NCBI GenBank assembly: GCA_903839965.1
Contig: CAIMEK010000847.1
Span: 1-20,841 of the forward strand
DNA from: an uncultured Acetobacteraceae bacterium
GTDB lineage: Bacteria; Pseudomonadota; Alphaproteobacteria; Acetobacterales; Acetobacteraceae
Direction: 5' to 3'
Length of the DNA: 20,841 nucleotides
The notes below the pieces were generated by a model. It saw nothing but the letters and a program-made list of their open reading frames with translations. It had not been told where the DNA came from and did not search any database. Positions 16,242 to 20,841 of this stretch are shown here, one piece after another (position 1 is the first letter of the stretch; each line of letters begins with the position of its first letter). The translations under genes and the position numbers were made by a program.

Positions 16242-16379
16242 ATGTGGTACTTCACCTGGATCCTCGGGTTGTCTTTCGCGGCGGCATTTGCGGCGCTGAA
16301 TGCGATGTGGCTCGAACTGGCGGCGGATGACGGCTGGGACGAGTCCGGCGCCGGTGCAAAGCCCTCCACGGAGCCGTGA
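16242..16379 (+). CDS. cydX: Cytochrome bd oxidase small subunit CydX
   Basis: CydX is a 45-residue single-helix subunit that stabilises the hemes of cytochrome bd. It begins MWYFTWILGLSFAAAFAALN, closely matching the E. coli CydX start (MWYFAWILG). The helix runs to about residue 22 and is followed by an acidic tail (ADDGWDES). The ribosome site GAGGAG overlaps the cydB stop codon. This is the last gene of the cyd operon. Confidence 0.93.
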   Translation: MWYFTWILGLSFAAAFAALNAMWLELAADDGWDESGAGAKPSTEP

Positions 16380-16391
16380 CGTCTGGTTCGG

Positions 16392-16450
16392 GCGCGGGAC
16401 AACGGCGGCCTGAACGGGACGGCATCTGCAATCAGACGACGGTCCCGCGC
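16392..16450. terminator. Long-range inverted repeat after cydX, possible terminator
   Basis: GCGCGGGAC (16392-16400) and GTCCCGCGC (16442-16450) are perfect complements separated by 41 bases, just downstream of cydX. A second small pair, CGTCTG (16380-16385) with CAGACG (16433-16438), interleaves with it, so both cannot form as simple nested hairpins. No T-tract is present. Position suggests the end of the cyd transcript. Confidence 0.3.
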
Positions 16451-16484
16451 TCATTGAAACGTGAACGGCGGCCGACGGTGGGTG

Positions 16485-16528
16485 AGTGATATATATTTCA
16501 CGATTTCGTATATAGTATTTTATTAACA
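16485..16528 (+). promoter_or_regulatory. AT-rich promoter/operator of the peroxiredoxin-ArsR sulfur operon
   Basis: A strikingly AT-rich stretch in GC-rich DNA lies directly upstream of the peroxiredoxin gene. It holds a TATATAT arm (16490-16496) and a TATATA arm (16509-16514) around a 12-base centre that contains ACGATTTCGT. TATAGT (16511-16516) is a near-consensus -10 element. AT-rich palindromes overlapping the promoter are typical of ArsR-family operators, including BigR, and an ArsR gene is the second gene of this operon. No good -35 hexamer was found, so the promoter may need an activator or an extended -10. Confidence 0.55.
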
Positions 16529-16540
16529 GCGGGAGCCCGG

Positions 16541-17257
16541 ATGCCAGCGAAGCAAATGATCGGAACGGAAGATGTCGGCCTGCCCGCGGAACAGGGCCTA
16601 GCGGAGCTGTCGCCCGGCCGCCTTCCGGGATCGGCCCCGCCCCGGATCGGGGAGCCCGCGGTGCCGTTTCGTGTCCGGACGACGATGGGCGAGCGCAGCC
16701 TGGAGGACTACCGCGGCCGCTGGCTGCTGCTGATCTCGCACCCCGCCGACTTCACCCCGGTCTGCACCTCTGAGTTCATTGCCTTCGCCAAGGTGCATAC
16801 GCAGTTTCAGGCGATGGGCTGCGATGTGCTTGCGCTGTCCGTGGACAGCCTGTTCTCGCACCTGGCCTGGGTGCGCAGCATCCGTGCTGAGTTCGGCGTC
16901 GAGGTTCCGTTTCCGATCGCCGAGGACATCTCGATGGCGGTCGCCGCGGCCTACGGCATGATCCATCCGGCCGACACCAACACCTCGACCGTCCGCGGCA
17001 CCTTCCTGATCGACCCATCCGGACGGGTGCGGGTGCTCAGCTATTACCCGATGTCAACCGGACGCAGTGTTGATGAGCTGCTGCGGGCGCTCGCGGCGCT
17101 CCAGGAGACCGACGCGTCCGGCCTGTCCACCCCGGCGGGATGGCACCCTGGCGAGGATGGCGTGCTGCCGCCCCCGGTGACGGTGGCTGAGGCCGATGCG
17201 CGCACGCAGGATGGAGCACCGGCCTGGTACTATCAGCCGCGCCCGGTGGAACGGTGA
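16541..17257 (+). CDS. Peroxiredoxin, AhpC/TSA superfamily, 1-Cys Prx6-like
   Basis: This thiol peroxidase reduces peroxides, and potentially persulfides, through a peroxidatic cysteine. The 238 residues include an N-terminal extension of about 35 residues before the fold begins at PRIGEPAVPF. The active site is HPADFTPVCTSEF with C75, and the Prx arginine appears in TVRGTFLIDPSGRVR. The only other cysteine is C94 in the core, with no obvious resolving cysteine, so it is Prx6-like and needs an external reductant. PVTVAEADARTQDG and the aromatic end WYYQPRPVE match the C-terminal region of Prx6. GGGAG precedes the ATG. It is the first gene behind the AT-rich promoter, and its stop overlaps the ArsR start (GTGA), so the two are translationally coupled. 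Confidence 0.9.
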   Translation: MPAKQMIGTEDVGLPAEQGLAELSPGRLPGSAPPRIGEPAVPFRVRTTMGERSLEDYRGRWLLLISHPADFTPVCTSEFIAFAKVHTQFQAMGCDVLALSVDSLFSHLAWVRSIRAEFGVEVPFPIAEDISMAVAAAYGMIHPADTNTSTVRGTFLIDPSGRVRVLSYYPMSTGRSVDELLRALAALQETDASGLSTPAGWHPGEDGVLPPPVTVAEADARTQDGAPAWYYQPRPVER

Positions 17258-17718
17258 CCGCGCCCGCCAACAGCGCGATGGGCGGCTGCGACCCGCAGGT
17301 AGTCGCGGAATTCCTGCGCGCGCTGGCGCATCCGATGCGGCTGACGATCCTCTGCCGCCTGCTGGAAGGCGAGGTTTCCGTCGCAGGCTTCGAGAACGAA
17401 CTCGGACTACGGCAGCCGAGCCTGTCGCAGCAGCTTGGGCAGCTTCGCGAGGCTGGGCTCGTGGTGGCGCGCCGCGAAGCCAAGTCGATGTTCTACAGCC
17501 TAGCGGATGGGCGGGTCCGCGCTGTCCTCGGCACGCTGCACACCGCGTTCGCCTTCCCCGGCACCTTCCACAAGGAAAACGCCAGGACCGGGGTAGCGAA
17601 GCCGACGCATGCGGGTGCGGCTCCGATCGATCCCACCGACAAGCCATCGACCCGCGCTGGCGCGCAGGAGCCGATCGAGTGCGGCGTCTTCGCCGTCGCC
17701 GGCTGGCCCACGCCGTAA
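17254..17718 (+). CDS. ArsR family regulator, BigR/SqrR-like, with cysteine-bearing C-terminal tail
   Basis: This is a winged-helix repressor of 154 residues. The HTH runs through LRALAHPMRLTILCRLLEGE and LGLRQPSLSQQLGQLREAGL, and the wing is VARREAKSMFYSLAD. C34 in ILCRL matches the first sensor cysteine of the sulfide/persulfide-responsive BigR/SqrR/YgaV group. The second sensor cysteine, normally about 66 residues later on the last helix, is replaced: the matching stretch is LHTAFAFPG with no cysteine. Instead there are C12 near the N-terminus and C143 in a Pro/Ala-rich tail of about 50 residues. The GTG start overlaps the peroxiredoxin stop. The downstream genes (TauE, persulfide dioxygenase, PmpAB) are the classic BigR neighbours, so it probably represses this operon in response to sulfur species. 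The sensing chemistry may differ. Confidence 0.88.
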   Translation: MTAPANSAMGGCDPQVVAEFLRALAHPMRLTILCRLLEGEVSVAGFENELGLRQPSLSQQLGQLREAGLVVARREAKSMFYSLADGRVRAVLGTLHTAFAFPGTFHKENARTGVAKPTHAGAAPIDPTDKPSTRAGAQEPIECGVFAVAGWPTP

Positions 17719-17745
17719 GCGTCCATCAACCATCATCGGCGGCTC

Positions 17746-18510
17746 ATGACAGATCTCCTGGCAATCAGCTCCGGCTCCCTGGTCGGATTCACCCTTGGCC
17801 TCATAGGCGGCGGCGGGTCGATCATCGCGACCCCCATGCTGCTGTACCTGATCGGCATGTCGCCGCACATGGCGATCGGTACCGGCGCGCTGGCGGTTTC
17901 CGCCAACGCCTTCATCAGCTTCGCCGGGCACGCCAGGGCAGGAAACGTCCGATGGGCCGTCGGAGCGGTGTTCGCGGTCGCGGGCGTGGCGGGTGCGATC
18001 ATCGGATCGACGCTCGGCAAGGCTTTCGACGGCCAACGCCTGATGCTGCTGTTCGCCATCCTGATGATCGCGATCGGTGCGCTGATGCTCCGCCCGCGGC
18101 GCATCGGCGGAACGCAGAACAGCCCGCTCACTGTCGCATCCGCCGCGCGCGTCGCCGCGATCGGCCTTGGCGTCGGCCTGCTGTCTGGCTTCTTCGGTAT
18201 CGGCGGCGGCTTCCTGATCGTTCCCGGGCTTATCTTCGCAGCCCGCATGCCGATGATCAACGCGATCGGCACCTCGCTGCTCGCCGTTGGCGCCTTTGGT
18301 CTCATCACGGCGCTGAACTATGCCGTCTCCGACCTGGTGAACTGGCCCGTCGCAGCGGAATTCATCGTCGGCGGCATCGCCGGAGGCTGGATCGGGCTGC
18401 GAACCGCTTGCCACCTCGCCGACCAGCGCCACGCGCTCACCCGGATCTTCGCGGGCCTCATCTTCGTTGTCGCCTTCTACATCATCCGGCGCTCGACAGG
18501 AAACGCCTGA
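17746..18510 (+). CDS. TauE/SafE family sulfite/anion exporter
   Basis: This inner-membrane transporter of 254 residues has about eight hydrophobic helices arranged as two related halves. Each half begins with a glycine-rich turn, GLIGGGGSIIATPML at about 18-32 and FFGIGGGFLIVPGLIF at about 148-163, the TauE/SafE hallmark. Members export sulfite, sulfoacetate or similar anions. In BigR operons this exporter is thought to remove sulfite made by the persulfide dioxygenase. It follows the ArsR gene by 27 bases and precedes the dioxygenase by 28, so it sits in the same transcript. The ATG has only a weak ribosome site. Confidence 0.92.
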   Translation: MTDLLAISSGSLVGFTLGLIGGGGSIIATPMLLYLIGMSPHMAIGTGALAVSANAFISFAGHARAGNVRWAVGAVFAVAGVAGAIIGSTLGKAFDGQRLMLLFAILMIAIGALMLRPRRIGGTQNSPLTVASAARVAAIGLGVGLLSGFFGIGGGFLIVPGLIFAARMPMINAIGTSLLAVGAFGLITALNYAVSDLVNWPVAAEFIVGGIAGGWIGLRTACHLADQRHALTRIFAGLIFVVAFYIIRRSTGNA

Positions 18511-18538
18511 TCCGCGCAGCACCCTGGAGAACCTTCCG

Positions 18539-19432
18539 ATGGATGCCATTCCACACGCTGTCGACCTCTCGGTGAAGCCCGAGATCACCGCCTTTTTCGA
18601 CGAGGGCACCAGCACGGTCAGCTATGTGGTCAAGGACTCGGATTCGCCCGCCTGCGCCGTCCTCGACAGCGTCCTGGACTTCGACTACGCGTCCGGACGC
18701 ATCGGCCACGGGTCCGCCGACGCGATCATCGCCTTCATCCGCAAGCGGCAGCTCCGGCTCGAGTGGCTGATCGAGACACATGTCCATGCCGACCACCTGT
18801 CGGCCGCGCCGTACATCCAGGAAAAGCTCGGCGGCACGCTGAGCATCGGCGACCGGGTCACGGTCGTGCAGGAGACGTTCGGCAAGGTGTTCAACGAAGG
18901 GATGCAGTTCCGGCAAGACGGCAGTCAGTTCGACCGGCTGTTCGCGGACGGTGACAGCTACGCCATCGGCGGTATGACCGCATTTGCGATGCACACGCCC
19001 GGCCACACGCCCGCCTGCGTGACCCATGTCATCGGTGATGCGGCGTTCGTCGGCGACACGCTGTTCATGCCGGACGGTGGCACCGCGAGGGCAGACTTTC
19101 CAGGAGGGGACGCGCACGTACTGTTCCGCTCCATCAGGCGGGTGCTTGCGCTGCCGTCGCAGACACGTCTTTTCATGTGTCACGATTACCGGCCCAACGG
19201 GCGCGAGATCCGCTGGGAAACGACCGTTGCCGAGGAACGCGACCACAACATCCATGTGCATGACGGCGTGTCCGAGGAGGAATTTGTGGCGATGCGCCAG
19301 GCGCGTGATGCCACGCTCCCAATGCCGAGGCTGATCATCCCCTCGATCCAGGTGAACATGCGCGGCGGACGCCTGCCGCCGCCGGACGCGAGTGGCCGCT
19401 GTTTCCTCAAGGTGCCCGTCAACGCGTTCTGA
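18539..19432 (+). CDS. Persulfide dioxygenase-like metallo-beta-lactamase-fold protein (ETHE1/Blh type)
   Basis: This 297-residue enzyme is of the type that oxidises glutathione persulfide to sulfite with a mononuclear iron. The metal motif THVHADHLSA gives H81, H83, D85 and H86. Further ligands are the histidine in HTPGHTPAC, the aspartate in VGDTLF and the histidine in MCHDY. MPDGGTARADFPGGDA is typical of the ETHE1/Blh group, as is the late RWETTVAEER segment. The ATG at 18539 follows GGAG and begins the domain properly; the frame extends 24 codons upstream but overlaps tauE. The gene belongs to the BigR-type operon, where the homologue is called Blh and has been linked to hydrogen sulfide detoxification. 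Confidence 0.92.
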   Translation: MDAIPHAVDLSVKPEITAFFDEGTSTVSYVVKDSDSPACAVLDSVLDFDYASGRIGHGSADAIIAFIRKRQLRLEWLIETHVHADHLSAAPYIQEKLGGTLSIGDRVTVVQETFGKVFNEGMQFRQDGSQFDRLFADGDSYAIGGMTAFAMHTPGHTPACVTHVIGDAAFVGDTLFMPDGGTARADFPGGDAHVLFRSIRRVLALPSQTRLFMCHDYRPNGREIRWETTVAEERDHNIHVHDGVSEEEFVAMRQARDATLPMPRLIIPSIQVNMRGGRLPPPDASGRCFLKVPVNAF

Positions 19433-19492
19433 ACGCAGCATCGCTGATCAGGCCTAGAGGAAGCTAGTGGAAGCGGAACGAAACTCCACGAG

Positions 19493-19511
19493 GGCGGCGC
19501 CGAACGCCGCC
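19493..19511 (+). other. Hairpin in the dioxygenase-PmpA gap
   Basis: GGCGGCG (19493-19499) pairs with CGCCGCC (19505-19511) around a 5-base loop, in the 132-base gap that separates the dioxygenase gene from the transporter pair. No T-tract follows. It could set different transcript levels for the two halves of the operon. Confidence 0.35.
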
Positions 19512-19564
19512 GTCATCCGCTGGCGTTCGGCAGAGTACGAAGGATATTTCTGTGTTGAACGACC

Positions 19565-19987
19565 ATGCATAACTTCACTCCTATCCCCGCCGCCATCGGT
19601 GGCGTGCTCATCGGACTTTCGGCCGCACGGCTATGGCTGGCGAATGGAAGCATCGCAGGGATCAGCGGCATTGTCGGCGGGCTGGCCACGGCTGGCCGGG
19701 GCGAGCGGGGCTGGCGGCTGGCATTCCTTGCGGGACTGATCGCGGCGCCTCTGCTCTATTGGGCGATGGAGGGACGGCCGGACATCTCGCTTCAGGCCGA
19801 GCCCGCCGCCGTGGTCGTGGCGGGCCTGCTGGTCGGATTCGGCACGCGCCTGGGCGGCGGCTGCACCAGCGGCCACGGCGTCTGCGGGCTGGCGCGATTG
19901 TCACGGCGCTCGGTGCTTGCGACCGTTCTTTTCATGGCTGCCGCGGCCGCGACGGTTGTCCTTGTCCGGCATGTGTTCGGGGGCTGA
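19565..19987 (+). CDS. YeeE/YedE family thiosulfate/sulfur transporter half, PmpA-like
   Basis: This 140-residue membrane protein has about four hydrophobic helices and the family signature GGGCTSGHGVCGLARLSRRS near the C-terminus, holding C100 and C107. In the full-length YeeE/TsuA thiosulfate transporter, cysteines in such motifs line the pathway and relay the sulfur substrate. This half-length form pairs with the next gene, as in the PmpA/PmpB pairs of BigR operons. It is preceded by a 132-base gap and followed 3 bases later by the PmpB-like gene. The ATG at 19565 gives the first helix directly. The true substrate (thiosulfate, sulfide or polysulfide) is not known from sequence. Confidence 0.9.
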   Translation: MHNFTPIPAAIGGVLIGLSAARLWLANGSIAGISGIVGGLATAGRGERGWRLAFLAGLIAAPLLYWAMEGRPDISLQAEPAAVVVAGLLVGFGTRLGGGCTSGHGVCGLARLSRRSVLATVLFMAAAAATVVLVRHVFGG

Positions 19988-19990
19988 CAG

Positions 19991-20425
19991 ATGGTACGCC
20001 TCATCGCTCTCGTGGCCGGGCTGCCGTTCGGGCTCGGGCTGACAATCTCGGGGATGATCAATCCGGGCATGGTGCTCGGCTTCCTCGACGTCGCCGGCGA
20101 CTGGGATGCAAGCCTTGCCTACGTGATGGCCGCGGCGATCCCGGTTGCGGCGGTCGGATTTGCCCTTGCGAAGCAGCGGGCGGCGCCTCTCTGTGCCACG
20201 GTATTCTCTGGGTCAACCAAGACGCGGGTGGACGTCCGGCTCGTTGCTGGCGCGATCCTGTTCGAAATTGGTTGGGGGTTGGTCGGCTACTGTCCTGACC
20301 CCGCGCTGGCTTCCCTCGGTTTCGGCCTCTGGCAAACCTGGCTGTTCCTGCTGGCAATGCTGGCGGGCATGGGCGCCTTCCATGGCCTGGAGCGGATCAT
20401 GGCTTTGCGTCCGCCTGCCCGGTGA
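19991..20425 (+). CDS. YeeE/YedE family transporter half, PmpB-like (DUF6691 type)
   Basis: This 144-residue membrane protein has about four helices and the N-terminal family pattern SGMINPGMVLGFLDVAGDWD (residues 20-39). The second signature reads GWGLVGYCPDPALASLG with C101; most relatives have CPGPA here, so D103 replaces a usually conserved glycine. It starts 3 bases after the PmpA-like gene and probably forms the other half of one sulfur-compound transporter. The stop at 20423-20425 ends the recognisable operon. Confidence 0.9.
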   Translation: MVRLIALVAGLPFGLGLTISGMINPGMVLGFLDVAGDWDASLAYVMAAAIPVAAVGFALAKQRAAPLCATVFSGSTKTRVDVRLVAGAILFEIGWGLVGYCPDPALASLGFGLWQTWLFLLAMLAGMGAFHGLERIMALRPPAR

Positions 20426-20594
20426 CCGGGCGGCCAGCCTGAATCTGCGGTCCGTTTGCTCGTCGCCACCTGCCTCGCTGATTTAGGAAGGGAAGTCCTG
20501 CAGAACGTCGCGCCGAGGGGTGGAAGCGTTTTCGCGGAGTTCGGCCATGGCGCTGGCCTCCGCCGAGCTTCGCGCATCGCTCACCCGGCGGCGG
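20426..20594. other. Short intergenic stretch between convergent genes
   Basis: I see no gene, strong hairpin or promoter in these 169 bases, which lie between the stop of the PmpB-like gene and the stop of the minus-strand remnant. Confidence 0.5.
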
Positions 20595-20841
20595 TCAGTC
20601 GATCATGATGGTCTCGCCGACGAAGGCCGGGATGAATCGTGTCCCGAAGGCTTGCTGCAATCGGGCCATCATCGCGAATCCCGTGCAATGGTTGGCCGCC
20701 TGTCGGCGGCGGCCAGAATCCGCGTAAATCCGGCGGCGTCCGAAAAATTGGCATACCCTTTGCTTCGCGAGCGCCAGCCAGTCCTTGGCGTCGTTCGATC
20801 AGGAGCCAACGACTGCCGGACAGCCCTCTGTCAACGCCGCA
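20595..20841 (-). pseudogene. C-terminal remnant of a metallo-beta-lactamase-fold hydrolase, frameshifted
   Basis: The minus-strand frame ending at the TGA at 20595 reads HCTGFAMMARLQQAFG and then RFIPAFVGETIMID. The HCTG metal-ligand turn and the following ending are typical of the MBL subgroup that includes dihydropterin-linked synthases. The protein-like sequence just before it (GYANFSDAAGFTRILAAAD, about 20704-20757) is in a different frame, and DWLALAK (about 20764-20784) is again in the first frame. An in-frame stop follows at 20799-20801. Two compensating shifts plus a stop indicate decay. The gene continues out of the window, so its full state is unseen. Confidence 0.45.

Noticed and set aside
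1..20841. CRISPR array, tRNA, rRNA, insertion sequence or attachment site
   Set aside because: No regularly spaced repeats, cloverleaf-like sequence, transposase reading frame or terminal inverted repeats with target duplication were seen by eye.

Overview
The window is GC-rich bacterial DNA with strong G/C preference at third codon positions. Gene content (System I cytochrome c maturation genes ccmG-ccmH-ccmI, a TRAP transporter, an E. coli-type cytochrome bd operon and a BigR-like sulfur operon) points to an alphaproteobacterium, perhaps Rhodospirillales/Acetobacteraceae. That placement is inference; no rRNA or tRNA gene was seen.

Layout. (1) 1-2280 (+): the end of a ccm operon: ccmG (5' partial), ccmH and ccmI, joined by 4-base stop/start overlaps. 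(2) 2302-2724 (-): a small unrecognised lipoprotein. (3) 2851-9723: a sugar-acid uptake and oxidation locus. On the minus strand are dctP, a fused dctQM permease and a GntR/FCD regulator. Divergently, on the plus strand, are a zinc-dependent polyol/sugar-acid dehydrogenase and a UxuB/mannitol-dehydrogenase-type enzyme. The divergent intergenic region carries a perfect 16-bp inverted pair of candidate operators, one before each transcript. (4) 9787-11220 (-): an aldehyde dehydrogenase, convergent with region 3 across a 15-bp hairpin. (5) 11221-11794: a gap without a credible gene, ending in a candidate promoter. (6) 11795-12703 (+): an acetamidase/formamidase family protein. (7) 12704-13319 (+): a NifX-like truncated ORF and a 69-codon ORF of unknown function. 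(8) 13320-16379 (+): cydP-cydA-cydB-cydX, cytochrome bd quinol oxidase with two small membrane proteins. (9) 16541-20425 (+): a peroxiredoxin, an ArsR regulator, a TauE/SafE exporter, an ETHE1/Blh-type persulfide dioxygenase and a two-gene YeeE/YedE (PmpA-PmpB) transporter. (10) 20595-20841 (-): the end of a broken metallo-beta-lactamase-fold gene.

How the parts may work together. Region 3 reads as one regulon: TRAP import of a sugar acid, followed by two NAD(P)-dependent oxidoreductases resembling the L-gulonate/L-galactonate to fructuronate/tagaturonate to mannonate/altronate type of route, with the GntR protein as the likely sensor. Regions 8 and 9 together look like a sulfide/persulfide tolerance island. 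Persulfide is oxidised by the ETHE1-like enzyme, sulfite may leave through TauE, sulfur species move through PmpAB, peroxide is removed by the peroxiredoxin, and respiration can continue through bd oxidase, a type of terminal oxidase known to resist sulfide. The regulator at its centre has one of the two usual BigR/SqrR sensor cysteines and an unusual C-terminal tail with another cysteine, making it the most intriguing single gene here.
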